Below, one piece after another: positions 27,106 to 35,981 of a DNA stretch of 64,000 nucleotides. The position numbers and the translations under genes are program-made. How positions within the stretch are numbered: the first letter of the stretch is position 1; the number at the start of each line of letters is the position of its first letter. Source of the DNA: Rhizobium leucaenae USDA 9039 (GTDB lineage: Bacteria; Pseudomonadota; Alphaproteobacteria; Rhizobiales; Rhizobiaceae); contig NZ_AUFB01000002.1 in NCBI RefSeq assembly GCF_000426285.1, positions 310,001 through 374,000 of the forward strand, in the 5' to 3' direction. The notes below the pieces were generated by a model. That model made no database searches and had not been told where the DNA came from. It saw only the letters and a list, made by a program, of their open reading frames with translations.

Positions 27106-28095
27106 ATGACAACGTCTGAAGACAATGCATTTCGCCCCACTCGCCGCACCGTTTTAGCTGGCCTTGCCGTAACCCTTTTTGCCCCCAATATCGCCCGAGC
27201 TGCCGAAACCGTGGCTCCTGTCACCAAATCGGTTGATGCCAAGGTCATAGATCCGACTGGCAAGCCGGCCGTCGCAGTGACCGAGCCGCCGCTTCTCGCA
27301 GGCGATTATGCCAAGGAGCGGCATAAGTTTCGCACCGACCTGCTGAACAAAGGCCCGGCGCCCGACAAATATGAGCCGTTGGTCGCACCATCGGACGCCG
27401 ATCAGATTTTCTATCGCAGCGGTCTCGGCGGCGAGCTGGAACTCGTTGCCTGGGTGTCGCGCTACGAGCGCACGCCGAAGCCGAAGCCCGCCGTACTCTT
27501 TCTCCACGGCGGCAATGCCATCGGTCAGGGCCATTGGCTGCTGGCGAAGCCTTACGTCGATGCCGGCTATGTCGTCATGATCCCATCGATGCGCGGCGAA
27601 AACGGCCAAAAGGGCAATTTCTCGGGTTTCTACGACGAAGTTGCCGACGTTCTCGCTGCATCCAATCGTCTGCGCCATCTGCCCGGCGTCGATCCGCACC
27701 GCCTGTTCCTCGCGGGCCATAGCGTCGGCGGCACGCTGGCAATGCTGGCGGCAATGTCGGCCAAACGCTTCCGCGCGGCCACTCCCATGTCAGGCAATCC
27801 GGATTCCTTCGCCTTCTTCCATCGTTATCCGGAGGATATCCGCTTCAACGCGAAAAATCCGCGCGAATTCCAGATGCGCTCGCCGATCTGCTATGCCCAC
27901 AGCTTCAAGTGCCCCTTGAAGGTCATGCAAGCCAGCGAAGAGGGCACTTTGCAGGCCCGGGCGACGCTGCTTTCGAAGCGCGCTCTCGCTGCCGGTATAA
28001 AAATGGAGCTGGTGACGGTTCAAGGCAATCACAACTCGGCGCTGCCGGGTGAGATCGAACAGAGCATCCAGTTTTTCAAGAGCGTGGCGGCATAA
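27106..28095 (+). CDS. Tat-exported alpha/beta hydrolase (dienelactone-hydrolase/peptidase-like)
   Basis: A 329-residue exported serine hydrolase. A twin-arginine leader, FRPTRRTVLAGLAVTLFA, runs to about residue 35. The nucleophile elbow is GHSVGG (S206), oxyanion motif FLHGGNAIGQGHW is near residue 135, and the C-terminal VQGNHNSALPG is a likely catalytic His position. The acid residue cannot be placed confidently. The order resembles prolyl-oligopeptidase or dienelactone-hydrolase-like enzymes of unknown substrate. It ends nine bases before the convergent mutB gene, with no clear terminator. Confidence 0.82.
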   Translation: MTTSEDNAFRPTRRTVLAGLAVTLFAPNIARAAETVAPVTKSVDAKVIDPTGKPAVAVTEPPLLAGDYAKERHKFRTDLLNKGPAPDKYEPLVAPSDADQIFYRSGLGGELELVAWVSRYERTPKPKPAVLFLHGGNAIGQGHWLLAKPYVDAGYVVMIPSMRGENGQKGNFSGFYDEVADVLAASNRLRHLPGVDPHRLFLAGHSVGGTLAMLAAMSAKRFRAATPMSGNPDSFAFFHRYPEDIRFNAKNPREFQMRSPICYAHSFKCPLKVMQASEEGTLQARATLLSKRALAAGIKMELVTVQGNHNSALPGEIEQSIQFFKSVAA

Positions 28096-28103
28096 CGGCT
28101 AAA

Positions 28104-30236
28104 TTAGCGCATCAACCGATCGACCAGCGTACCCGCCGCCTCTGCAATCACTGTTCCCGGCGGGAAAATCGCGTCCGCACCGGCAGCTTCCAATGCAGCG
28201 AAATCCTGAGGCGGGATGACGCCGCCGACGGCGATGAGGATGCGGCCGGCGTGGCGGCGGGTCAGCGCTTCCTTGAGCTCTGGCACCAATGTCAGATGGC
28301 CGGCCGCGAGCGAGGATGCACCGATGATATCGGCGCCTTCGCGAACCGCGAGATCGGCCACTTCCTCCGGCGTCTGGAACATCGCGCCGACGACGACATC
28401 GAAACCGAGATCGGCGAAGGCTGTGGCGATCACCTTCTGTCCGCGGTCATGCCCGTCCTGCCCCATCTTGGCGACGAGGATGCGCGGCTTCTCGCCCTTT
28501 GCCTTGCGGAAAGCTTCCACCTTTGCAACCGCCTCGTTGAACAGCGGATCGGCCGTGCCGACTTCCTTGCGGTAGACGCCGGATATGGTTCTGATCTCTG
28601 CAACATGCCGGCCGTAGGCCTTTTCCAGCGCCAGCGAGATTTCGCCGACGGTTGCTCTCGCCCGTGCCGCCTTGACGGCGAAATCCAAGAGATTGCCCGT
28701 GCCGTTGCGCGCAGCATCCGTCAGTGCGTCCAGAGCAGTCTCCACCGCCGCCGTCTCGCGCGTTCCCTTCAATTGCTGCAGTTTGGAGAGCTGGCGGGCG
28801 CGGACCTCGGAATTGTCCACCTTCAGCACGTCGACTTCGATATCCTGTTCCGGTCGGGAGAAATTGACGCCGACGACGGTCTGGTGGCCGCTGTCGATAC
28901 GCGCTTGCGTGCGGGCGGCAGCTTCTTCGATCCGGAGTTTCGGAATGCCCTTTTCGATGGCCTTGGCCATGCCGCCCAGCGCTTCGACCTCTTCGATATG
29001 GATAAGCGCGCGGGCCGCCAGATCATGCGTCAGCCGCTCGACATAGGCCGAGCCGCCCCACGGATCGATGATCCCCGTCGTGCGGGATTCCGTCTGCAGC
29101 AGGATCTGCGTGTTGCGGGCAATGCGGGCCGAATGATCCGTCGGCAAAGCAAGCGCTTCGTCGAAGGAATTGGTGTGCAGGGATTGCGTATGGCCCTGCG
29201 TCGCCGCCATGGCTTCGACCATGGTGCGGATGATGTTGTTCATCGGGTCCTGCGCCGTCAGCGACCACCCGGAGGTCTGGCTGTGGGTGCGAAGCGCGAG
29301 CGACTTCCCGTCCTTCGGCGCAAAGTTCTTCTGCATTAACGCGGCCCATATCAGCCGTGCCGCCCGCATCTTGGCGACTTCCATGAAGAAATTCATGCCG
29401 ACCGCCCAGAAGAAGGAGAGGCGCGGCGCGAAGCTGTCGATATCGAGACCGGCCGCGACACCGGCGCGGGCATATTCGATGCCGTCGGCGATCGTATAGG
29501 CGAGCTCCAGATCCGCCGTCGCACCGGCTTCTTGCATATGGTAGCCGGAAATCGAGATCGAATTGAATTTCGGCATCCGCTGGCTGGTATAGCTGAAAAT
29601 ATCAGACACGATCCGCATCGAGGGCTGCGGCGGATAGATATACGTGTTGCGGACCATGAACTCCTTGAGGATGTCGTTCTGGATCGTACCCGAGAGCTTG
29701 TCCTCGGAAACGCCCTGCTCCTCCGCGGCGACGATATAGAGCGCCATCACCGGCAGCACTGCACCGTTCATGGTCATCGATACGCTCATCTCACCAAGCG
29801 GGATACCGTCGAAGAGCTGGCGCATGTCGAGAATGGAATCGATCGCCACGCCCGCCATGCCGACATCCCCAGCCACGCGCGGATGATCACTGTCATAGCC
29901 GCGATGGGTTGCAAGATCGAAGGCGACGGAAAGGCCCTTCTGGCCCGCCGCGAGATTGCGGTGGTAGAATGCGTTCGATTCCTCGGCCGTGGAGAAGCCC
30001 GCATATTGCCTGATAGTCCAGGGCTGCTGGACATACATCGTAGGGTAGGGGCCGCGGACGAAGGGAGCGGCACCGGGATAGGTGTCGAGAAAGTTCAGAC
30101 CGGCAAGGTCGGCCATGTCGTAGGTGCGCTTGACGGCGATATCTTCCGGGGTCTGCCAAGCCGGGGCGTCGGTTTTCGGCGTCGTGACTTGGGGTTTTGT
30201 CCAAGGGATGGTCGTGAAATCGGGGATGGAGGTCAT
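28104..30236 (-). CDS. mutB: Methylmalonyl-CoA mutase, large subunit
   Basis: The catalytic subunit of adenosylcobalamin-dependent methylmalonyl-CoA mutase, converting (R)-methylmalonyl-CoA to succinyl-CoA in propionate, valine and isoleucine breakdown. The 710-residue protein has a TIM-barrel substrate domain with [17 protein letters not shown] (about 105) and [12 protein letters not shown]. The B12-binding domain carries the DxHxxG signature in [11 protein letters not shown] near residue 598, whose His binds cobalt. GGAGG precedes the start. Its partner mutA lies upstream on the same strand, separated by a 253-base gap filled by a palindromic repeat. The two likely form one transcript. Confidence 0.95.
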   Translation of the reverse strand: MTSIPDFTTIPWTKPQVTTPKTDAPAWQTPEDIAVKRTYDMADLAGLNFLDTYPGAAPFVRGPYPTMYVQQPWTIRQYAGFSTAEESNAFYHRNLAAGQKGLSVAFDLATHRGYDSDHPRVAGDVGMAGVAIDSILDMRQLFDGIPLGEMSVSMTMNGAVLPVMALYIVAAEEQGVSEDKLSGTIQNDILKEFMVRNTYIYPPQPSMRIVSDIFSYTSQRMPKFNSISISGYHMQEAGATADLELAYTIADGIEYARAGVAAGLDIDSFAPRLSFFWAVGMNFFMEVAKMRAARLIWAALMQKNFAPKDGKSLALRTHSQTSGWSLTAQDPMNNIIRTMVEAMAATQGHTQSLHTNSFDEALALPTDHSARIARNTQILLQTESRTTGIIDPWGGSAYVERLTHDLAARALIHIEEVEALGGMAKAIEKGIPKLRIEEAAARTQARIDSGHQTVVGVNFSRPEQDIEVDVLKVDNSEVRARQLSKLQQLKGTRETAAVETALDALTDAARNGTGNLLDFAVKAARARATVGEISLALEKAYGRHVAEIRTISGVYRKEVGTADPLFNEAVAKVEAFRKAKGEKPRILVAKMGQDGHDRGQKVIATAFADLGFDVVVGAMFQTPEEVADLAVREGADIIGASSLAAGHLTLVPELKEALTRRHAGRILIAVGGVIPPQDFAALEAAGADAIFPPGTVIAEAAGTLVDRLMR

Positions 30237-30271
30237 GGGGCCGATACCTCCGCATATGCCGCGCCTGCGTT

Positions 30272-30459
30272 ACCCCCCTCTGTCACTGTCGTGACATCTC
30301 CCCCACAAGGGGGGAGATTAGTCGCTAGTGGCGCCCCCTCATCCCAAGCGAACACCGAATCTGTTGACGCAAAGTTTCGTTGTCTTGCTGAAGGGCGCGT
30401 CAAACTCCAAACGATCTCCCCCCTTGTGGGGGAGATGTCACGAAGTGACAGAGGGGGGT
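30272..30459. repeat. RIME-like inverted repeat element between mutA and mutB
   Basis: Arm 1 (30272-30318) and arm 2 (30414-30459) are near-perfect inverted copies of about 46 bases, each built from a CCCCCCTCTGTCAC block and an ATCTCCCCC / GGGGGGAGAT palindrome. The 95-base centre is unique and non-coding. This two-armed mosaic palindrome matches the rhizobial intergenic mosaic elements in style. It sits inside what should be an operon, so it may form a strong mRNA hairpin that lowers or uncouples mutB. Confidence 0.75.
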
Positions 30460-30489
30460 GTGCACTTCCCGCGAACTCCACAGCCGCCG

Positions 30490-31842
30490 TCATACCGCCA
30501 CCTTATCCAACCGCACCGGCGTCAGCCCCATATACTCCGCCACAGGCCCCAGCTCTCCCAAGACTGTTACCGGCCGCTCCACCTTCGCAGCAAACAATGT
30601 CGTCCCCACAATCGATTTTGCCGCACGGTTTGCTCTCGCCTCGGCCACCATCGCCGCCAACCGGCCATTGGCGATAACATTTGCCAACCCGCCATCCCGC
30701 TCGATGTCCACAAAAATCTCCCAGGCCTTTTCCGCCAAGGACTCCGTCAGTGCTTCGATGCCGCCAGCGCCCGCGGCTGGATCGACGACATGATCGAGAT
30801 GGCTTTCGGCAATCAGGACGGTCTGCGTGTTGCGCGCCAGGCGCCGCGCCAGCGGATCGGGAATGCCATGGGTCAAGCTGTGCGGCAGCACCGAAATCTC
30901 GTCGGCGCCCCCCGTGCCGGCGGAGAAGACGGCTATGGTATTGCGCAGAATGTTGGTCTCCGGATCAAGCCGTGTGAGCATGCGGTAGCTCGTTTCCATG
31001 TAGAGATGGGCGGCCGGCGGATCGGAAATGCCGCAAGCCTCCGCGATGCGGGCAAAGATCAAGCGTGCGGCGCGAGCTTTCGCTATGGCGATGTATTGGT
31101 TCTGATCGGCAGACAGGCAGAGGCTTGCGGCGTTCAGGGTCGCCTCCGGCGCGATGCCTGCCTGATCGAATAGTTTCAGATGGCCGACGAGTGCCGCCGC
31201 CATGACTGCCAGTTCCTGCGCCTCCGTTCCACCGGCATTGTGCACGGCACGGCCGTCGGCATTGAAGACGGTTCCGGAAAATCCGGCATCCCGCAGGCGC
31301 TGGAAGCTCCCCGTTAACTCCGGCATCGTTTTGCCAGAGGCGAAAACGTCGAGGCCGAAATGCATGGCCGGGAGATGTTGGCTTTTCCCGAGCGCTGAAG
31401 CCAATGCCGCTGCAAAAGCCGGCGAGAAGCCGTCAAGGCGCAGCGAGACGGACTTGCCCGAAACCGCAGCCGCCAGTCTGGCCGCAAGCGCCTCGATGTT
31501 CCCGTCGACGCCAGCACCAAAGGCCGAAGGGCTAGTTTTCGCGATCAGGCTGACGCCATTGCCCCCATGGGCGAGATCGTCGCCGAGCTGGATGAAAGCG
31601 CGTTCGATATTTGGATCATCCATACGCTGATTGACGATCCAAGGTCGGTCGGTGTGGCGGCGGGCCAGAGGCGCGGCATCGGAGCGGCGGGCATAAAGCG
31701 GCTCGATCGCGATGCCGTCATCCGTTCGCGATACCAGCGCCTCCTGGAAATCCGCGCCTTTCAGCGCCCGGTCCACCAGCTTGAGCCAGGCCTCGCGATT
31801 TGTCGGAGCAAAAACGTTCGGGTCGAGACTGTCGATATTCAT
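30490..31842 (-). CDS. mutA: Methylmalonyl-CoA mutase, small subunit
   Basis: The non-catalytic partner of mutB, 450 residues from ATG 31842, which follows GGAGG at five bases. It shares the TIM-barrel scaffold but lacks the large subunit's cobalt-binding DxHxxG motif, as expected for the structural subunit; FAPTNREAWLKLVDRALKGA opens it. MEIDEL-like starts vary in the family, and MNIDSLDPNVFAP fits. An upstream ATG at 31860 would leave no ribosome site. It is transcribed toward mutB. Confidence 0.9.
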   Translation of the reverse strand: MNIDSLDPNVFAPTNREAWLKLVDRALKGADFQEALVSRTDDGIAIEPLYARRSDAAPLARRHTDRPWIVNQRMDDPNIERAFIQLGDDLAHGGNGVSLIAKTSPSAFGAGVDGNIEALAARLAAAVSGKSVSLRLDGFSPAFAAALASALGKSQHLPAMHFGLDVFASGKTMPELTGSFQRLRDAGFSGTVFNADGRAVHNAGGTEAQELAVMAAALVGHLKLFDQAGIAPEATLNAASLCLSADQNQYIAIAKARAARLIFARIAEACGISDPPAAHLYMETSYRMLTRLDPETNILRNTIAVFSAGTGGADEISVLPHSLTHGIPDPLARRLARNTQTVLIAESHLDHVVDPAAGAGGIEALTESLAEKAWEIFVDIERDGGLANVIANGRLAAMVAEARANRAAKSIVGTTLFAAKVERPVTVLGELGPVAEYMGLTPVRLDKVAV

Positions 31843-32001
31843 GCTATCCTCCGTCCCCATGGTCTAACTCAAGCCAGGGCAAGGTAAAACAGAAGTTTGG
31901 CCAGATGGCGCAATATCTTCGCCTTCGACGCCAGCTTCGCGCCAGCCGCGCCGGTCATCATGTGGTTGACCGATCCGTATTCCGTATTCAACTGGTTCCC
32001 G

Positions 32002-32808
32002 ATGATGGCCGATCTCCTGCTCGCTTCCCGTCGCCTGCTTGTCGTTGCTGCTTTTGCCGCGCTGTCCGCCTGCAGCATCATTCCCGATACTGGGGCGACC
32101 GATCCAGATCGGTTTGCGCAGGAGACTGCGCCTATCTTCTATCAGCCTGAGGGCATCGATCCGCAGAAGGTTGGGCGCCTGCCGGTGCAGCCGGTGCCGC
32201 AGGCGCGCGATCTCTTCCGCACGCAATTCAATCAGACCTATGGCCTGCCGACGTCCAATCCGGTGCATCAGGCCATGTATGCGCAGAAGAGCGAAGACGA
32301 TTTCACGCTGCCGGCGATCCCCTACAAGCGGATTGATCCGCGTTTTCTGCGTCAGGAAGTGGACTACCGGACCGATGAAAAACCCGGCACGATCGTCGTC
32401 GATACAAGGGGCCACTATCTTTATTTCGTCGAGCCGGGCGGTAGGGCGATGCGTTATGGCGTCGGCCTTGGCGCAGCCGGTTATGCTTGGCATGGCAGAG
32501 GCGTTATCCAGTGGAAGCAGAAATGGCCGCGCTGGACGCCGCCAAGCGAAATGGTGGCTCGCGAACCGGAGATCAAGCCGGTTTCGGCACAACGCGGCGG
32601 TATGAATCCCGGGCCGACTAATCCCCTCGGCGCCCGCGCCCTCTATATCTTCCAGAACGGCAAGGACACGCTCTATCGTATTCACGGCACGCCGGATTGG
32701 CAGTCGATCGGCAAGCAAGCGTCATCCGGTTGCGTCCGCATGCTGAACCAGGATGTGATCGATCTCTTCAATCGGGTGTCGGCAAAGGCGGAAGTTGTCG
32801 TCCTGTAA
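32002..32808 (+). CDS. L,D-transpeptidase, lipoprotein (Sec-type signal)
   Basis: A YkuD-domain L,D-transpeptidase that forms 3-3 cross-links in peptidoglycan or attaches proteins to it. A Sec lipoprotein signal, RRLLVVAAFAALSAC, gives C24 as the lipid-modified Cys (lipobox LSAC). The YkuD domain (about 120-268) ends in IHGTPDWQSIGKQASSGC, with the catalytic Cys, followed by VRMLNQDV. The start was taken at 32002 because the lipoprotein signal begins there; longer in-frame starts read through an odd, non-signal leader. It is about 55% similar by eye to its neighbour at 32967. Confidence 0.88.
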   Translation: MMADLLLASRRLLVVAAFAALSACSIIPDTGATDPDRFAQETAPIFYQPEGIDPQKVGRLPVQPVPQARDLFRTQFNQTYGLPTSNPVHQAMYAQKSEDDFTLPAIPYKRIDPRFLRQEVDYRTDEKPGTIVVDTRGHYLYFVEPGGRAMRYGVGLGAAGYAWHGRGVIQWKQKWPRWTPPSEMVAREPEIKPVSAQRGGMNPGPTNPLGARALYIFQNGKDTLYRIHGTPDWQSIGKQASSGCVRMLNQDVIDLFNRVSAKAEVVVL

Positions 32809-32905
32809 TGACAGATTGCAACAAATTTTCGTGATGTTGCATAAGTGCGATAGCCGGGCTTGGCTGTGCTCTTTAGTTTTATTCCTGTCTCTGCGAATCT
32901 TGCCG

Positions 32906-32931
32906 GGAACCGAATCGGTTCGTTTCGGGTT
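32906..32931 (+). promoter_or_regulatory. Possible EcfG-type general stress promoter for the second L,D-transpeptidase
   Basis: GGAAC at 32906-32910 is followed after 17 bases by GGTT at 32928-32931, resembling the alphaproteobacterial EcfG consensus GGAAC-N16/17-cGTT, 36 bases before the ATG at 32967. The first base of the -10 is G instead of C. A short palindrome (32907-32921) overlaps it. Weak, sequence-only evidence. Confidence 0.3.
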
Positions 32932-32966
32932 TCCGCTTCCCTTCCAACAGGAATGATGCTGTCGAC

Positions 32967-33704
32967 ATGAGCCTGCCTTCTTCTCTTTCCCGACGAAATT
33001 TCCTCGCCCTCGCGGGCATTGGCGCTGTTTCCACGCTCGCCGGCTGCGCTTCCACGGTCGAAAGTAGCCCGATCGTCAGCCCTGTGCAGTATAGCGGTTC
33101 CACCTACCGTCCCTTCGGCAGTTGGCTGTCCAGCTATAATGGCGAGCAGCCCGACCCGGCCGTGATCTATGCGGCCATGGACGATGGTGGCTTTCATCTT
33201 CCGGCGATACCCTATCAGGAAATCGATCCCAGATATTATCGTCAGCGCGTTGTTAATCCGACGGGGGAGCCGCCAGGCACCGTCGTCGTCAATACGCGCG
33301 AGCGCTTCCTCTATGTTACAGAGCAGGGCGGCACGGCTATGCGCTACGGCATTGGCGTCGGGCGCGAAGGCTTTGCCTGGCAGGGCCGCGGTGTCATCCA
33401 GTGGCGCAAGAAGTGGCCGCGCTGGAATCCGCCGGACGAAATGGTCGCCCGCCAGCCGGAGCTCGTCAAATATTCCATCGCCAACGGCGGCATGGAGCCT
33501 GGCTTGAAGAATCCGCTCGGCGCGCGCGCCCTTTATATTTTCGAGGACAAGCAGGACTCGCTCTACCGTCTGCACGGCAATCCCGATTGGCGCTCCATCG
33601 GCAAGGCGGTTTCCTCGGGCTGCGTCCGCCTGCTCAATCAGGACGTCATCGATCTCTACGACCGCGTGCCGGAACGCGCGCCAATTCTGGTGACGCAGGC
33701 TTAA
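32967..33704 (+). CDS. L,D-transpeptidase, Tat-type lipoprotein
   Basis: The second YkuD-domain L,D-transpeptidase, 245 residues, in tandem with the one at 32002. Its signal is different: SRRNFLALAGIGAVSTLAGC has a twin-arginine motif plus a lipobox, predicting a Tat-exported lipoprotein with C27 lipidated. The catalytic Cys is in VSSGC near residue 210, preceded by HGNPDWRSIGKA. Both proteins retain the intact SxGC core. The pair probably remodels peptidoglycan or anchors outer-membrane proteins, as related enzymes do in Rhizobiales. Confidence 0.9.
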   Translation: MSLPSSLSRRNFLALAGIGAVSTLAGCASTVESSPIVSPVQYSGSTYRPFGSWLSSYNGEQPDPAVIYAAMDDGGFHLPAIPYQEIDPRYYRQRVVNPTGEPPGTVVVNTRERFLYVTEQGGTAMRYGIGVGREGFAWQGRGVIQWRKKWPRWNPPDEMVARQPELVKYSIANGGMEPGLKNPLGARALYIFEDKQDSLYRLHGNPDWRSIGKAVSSGCVRLLNQDVIDLYDRVPERAPILVTQA

Positions 33705-33718
33705 ATTTTTGACGGGTG

Positions 33719-33751
33719 GAATTTAACGGCTCTCATTCGGCCGTTAAATTC
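33719..33751. terminator. Hairpin between convergent L,D-transpeptidase and ohrR genes
   Basis: GAATTTAACGGC at 33719-33730 pairs perfectly with GCCGTTAAATTC at 33740-33751, a 12-base stem with a 9-base loop. It overlaps the last codons of ohrR. It lacks a long T run but suits a bidirectional terminator between converging genes. Confidence 0.55.
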
Positions 33752-34194
33752 GCTCGCAGCCGCTGCAGCCGGTCGCGCAGACTGGCCATTTCATCCATGT
33801 CGCAGCCGACGGCTTCGCCGATGGCCGCCATGATCGTAGCGACCTGGCATTTCATGCCGGCGCCCTTGTCCGTCAATGAAACGATGACCTGCCGTTCGTC
33901 CTTCGGGTCTCGCACGCGGCCGATCAGACCGGCTTGCTCCAGGCGTTTCAACAGCGGCGACAGCGTGCCTGAATCGAGGTCGAGCTGCTCGCCGATGGTC
34001 TTGACCGGCAAACAGCCCTTTTCCCAGAGCACCAGCATCACCAGGTATTGCGGATAGGTCAGGCCGACACGGTCGAGGATCGGCTTATAGGCGCGATTGA
34101 AGGCATGCGCGGTCGCGTAGACGGCAAAACAAAGCTGCCGTTCCAGCCGCTTTTCCTCATCCGGGATTGCCCGCTCCTGCACCTCGTCCGTCAT
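33733..34194 (-). CDS. ohrR: MarR-family organic-peroxide sensor OhrR
   Basis: The OhrR repressor, 153 residues. The MarR winged helix spans about 45-120 (YPQYLVMLVLWEKG, then LDLDSGTLSPLLKRLEQ). The reactive N-terminal cysteine is C22 in RQLCFAVYATAH, which organic hydroperoxides oxidise to release DNA. It lies divergent to ohr, and the 132-base gap contains an inverted repeat at 34271-34287. This is a classic ohrR-ohr pair. Confidence 0.93.
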   Translation of the reverse strand: MTDEVQERAIPDEEKRLERQLCFAVYATAHAFNRAYKPILDRVGLTYPQYLVMLVLWEKGCLPVKTIGEQLDLDSGTLSPLLKRLEQAGLIGRVRDPKDERQVIVSLTDKGAGMKCQVATIMAAIGEAVGCDMDEMASLRDRLQRLRANLTAE

Positions 34195-34270
34195 CGCTGC
34201 TCCGCCAGTTTCTTGTTGATGTCATTGTCACAGGTTCATTTTTCAAAATCAAATTACAAAAATATATTGC

Positions 34271-34287
34271 GCACGATTAAATCGCGC
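34271..34287. promoter_or_regulatory. Putative OhrR operator in the ohrR-ohr intergenic region
   Basis: CGATT-A-AATCG at 34274-34284 is a perfect palindrome with an odd central base, flanked by partial symmetry (GCA...CGC) to 34271-34287. It sits 40 bases before the ohr start in an AT-rich region with TATA-like stretches. OhrR-type repressors bind AT-rich inverted repeats in this position; binding is inferred. Confidence 0.5.
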
Positions 34288-34326
34288 TATATACAGCATT
34301 CATCCAACTCGCAAAGGAGACCTGAT

Positions 34327-34749
34327 ATGCCTATCCTCTACACCACCAAAGCTTCTGCCACCGGCGGCCGTGCGGGCCATGCCGTTTCCGAAAACGGTGT
34401 TCTTGACGTCACCCTGACTGTGCCGAAGGAACTCGGCGGTGATGGGGCTACCGGCACCAATCCTGAACAGCTCTTCGCTGCCGGCTATTCTGCCTGCTTC
34501 CTCGGCGCGCTGAAATTTGTTGCGGGCCAGCAGAAGGTCAAGATTCCGGAAGACGCCAAGGTGACGGCAACGGTCGGTATTGGGCCGCGTGCGGATGGCA
34601 CCGGCTTCGGCATCGAAGTCTCGCTGTCGGTTCACATTCCAGGCATGGACAAGGCCGACGCTGAAAAGCTCGCCGCTGCCGCTCACATCGTCTGCCCCTA
34701 TAGCCATGCTATGCGCACCTCCACCGAAGTGCCGGTTACGGTTGCCTGA
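34327..34749 (+). CDS. ohr: Organic hydroperoxide resistance protein Ohr
   Basis: A 140-residue peroxidase reducing organic hydroperoxides with a two-cysteine mechanism. C57 in AAGYSACFLGAL and C123 in AHIVCPYSHAM are the expected peroxidatic and resolving cysteines. E47 in TNPEQLFAAGY and R15 in GGRAGHAV match the conserved active-site Glu and Arg. AAAGGAG precedes ATG 34327. It is divergent to ohrR and ends at a good terminator at 34792-34828. Confidence 0.95.
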   Translation: MPILYTTKASATGGRAGHAVSENGVLDVTLTVPKELGGDGATGTNPEQLFAAGYSACFLGALKFVAGQQKVKIPEDAKVTATVGIGPRADGTGFGIEVSLSVHIPGMDKADAEKLAAAAHIVCPYSHAMRTSTEVPVTVA

Positions 34750-34791
34750 GGATAGGCTTTCCATCTTCCGAACTGATGGAACGGATGCCAT

Positions 34792-34836
34792 AAAGGAGCG
34801 GCATGCAGGGAAATGCATGTCGCTCCTTTTCTTTTG
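34792..34836 (+). terminator. Rho-independent terminator after ohr
   Basis: A strong hairpin (arms 34792-34806 and 34813-34828, AAAGGAGCG paired with CGCTCCTTT) carries an inner CATGCA/TGCATG stem and is followed by TTTTCTTTT. The T-rich tail is on the plus strand. Confidence 0.85.
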
Positions 34837-34846
34837 CAAGAAAGTT

Positions 34847-34878
34847 GCTATATGTTTTCTTGAGAAAGGATATATAGC
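34847..34878. promoter_or_regulatory. Palindromic operator at the start of the Xre-RES module
   Basis: GCTATAT at 34847-34853 and ATATAGC at 34872-34878 are perfect 7-base inverted arms, with an inner TTTTCT/AGAAA pairing. The right arm ends one base before the antitoxin ATG at 34880. Autoregulated toxin-antitoxin operons commonly have such a site over the promoter. Confidence 0.5.
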
Positions 34879-34879
34879 G

Positions 34880-35263
34880 ATGACACATGCTCAAGCAATT
34901 GGTCATGCAAATCCAGGCGAGGCTCTGGTCATAACCAAGGCGGCCGTCAATGCGGCGGAACGGTTGGGATTGAATGCGCGCATGCTCGCTGCCGTCATCG
35001 GCGTTTCGGAAGCAACCGTGTCGCGCATGAAGCGGCAGGATCATCTTCTCGAACGGCACAGCAAGCCATTTGAACTCGCCGTTCTTTTCGTGCGCCTGTT
35101 CCGCTCGCTCGATGCCATCGTCGGCGGCGATGAGGCCGTGGCGCGGCAATGGCTGCGCAACGTCAATCTCGCCTTCGGCGCGACACCGCTCGAAAAAATC
35201 ACCTCCATTTCCGGATTGACCGATGTCCTTGCCTATCTGGACGCCCGCCGCGCTCTCGTCTGA
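34880..35263 (+). CDS. Xre/MbcA/ParS-type antitoxin
   Basis: A 127-residue antitoxin with an N-terminal helix-turn-helix (about 25-60, LNARMLAAVIGVSEATVSRM) and the C-terminal antitoxin domain ending DVLAYLDARRALV. The Xre-like domain and the RES toxin that overlaps its 3' end by 41 bases identify the RES-Xre class (MbcT/MbcA-like), in which this protein neutralises the toxin and represses the operon. Confidence 0.9.
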   Translation: MTHAQAIGHANPGEALVITKAAVNAAERLGLNARMLAAVIGVSEATVSRMKRQDHLLERHSKPFELAVLFVRLFRSLDAIVGGDEAVARQWLRNVNLAFGATPLEKITSISGLTDVLAYLDARRALV

Positions 35264-35981
35264 GGCCCGGCCGATTTCCGGCCGCTATTGGCGGCTGGTG
35301 GAGGCGCAGCATCAGGTCTCGACGTTGAAACTGGTCGATACGCTGGAAGAACAGGCGCTTCTCGAACAGCTGCTGGAGGAGAGTAAGCCGGCGCTGCCAC
35401 CGGAATGCGCCGGCCTGGATTATCTGCTGGCCACTCCTTTTCGCTACGGAGCGATCTATCCTCAAGGCTCACGCTTCAGACGGGCGGGGCGTACCCTGGG
35501 GGTCTTTTATGCTTCCGAACGGGTCGAGACGGCGCTGGCCGAAATGAGCTTTTACCGGCTGCTTTTCTTTGCCGATTCTCCGGAAACGCCTTTACCCGCC
35601 AATGCCGCGGAATATACTGCCTTTGCCGCGGCGATCGCCGCGAAAGAGGCGATCGACCTCACCCGTTCGCCGTTGGATCGGGATCGCGAGGCCTGGACCG
35701 ATCCCGTCAACTATGAAGCTTGCCAGTCGCTCGCCGACGCAGCGCGGGCAGGGGGCATCCAGGCGATGCTCTACCGATCCGTCAGGGATCCCCAGGGCGG
35801 GAAGAATCTTGCGCTTCTGACGGCCCATGCCTTCGCCGCGCGCGAACCCGTCGAACGGCAGACCTGGCGCATCCGGCTGTCGCCGGCCGGCGTGCAGGCA
35901 CTCTGCGATTTTCCGAAAAGCCGCATTGGTTTCGCGCGCAGCGATTTTGGCGCCGATCCCCGCATGCGAAATAGCGCTTAA
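35223..35981 (+). CDS. RES-domain toxin
   Basis: A 252-residue RES-family protein, named for conserved Arg, Glu and Ser residues; characterised members degrade NAD+ and so stop growth. Visible features are RYWRLVEAQHQ near residue 20, PFRYGAIYPQGSRF around 75, and LGVFYASERVETALAEMSF near 95, which likely holds the catalytic Glu. It starts inside the antitoxin gene (41-base overlap), giving tight coupling. At about 250 residues it is longer than compact RES toxins of about 160 because of extra segments before the C-terminus. It converges with the MarR gene; the coding ends overlap by four bases. Confidence 0.88.
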   Translation: MSLPIWTPAALSSEARPISGRYWRLVEAQHQVSTLKLVDTLEEQALLEQLLEESKPALPPECAGLDYLLATPFRYGAIYPQGSRFRRAGRTLGVFYASERVETALAEMSFYRLLFFADSPETPLPANAAEYTAFAAAIAAKEAIDLTRSPLDRDREAWTDPVNYEACQSLADAARAGGIQAMLYRSVRDPQGGKNLALLTAHAFAAREPVERQTWRIRLSPAGVQALCDFPKSRIGFARSDFGADPRMRNSA

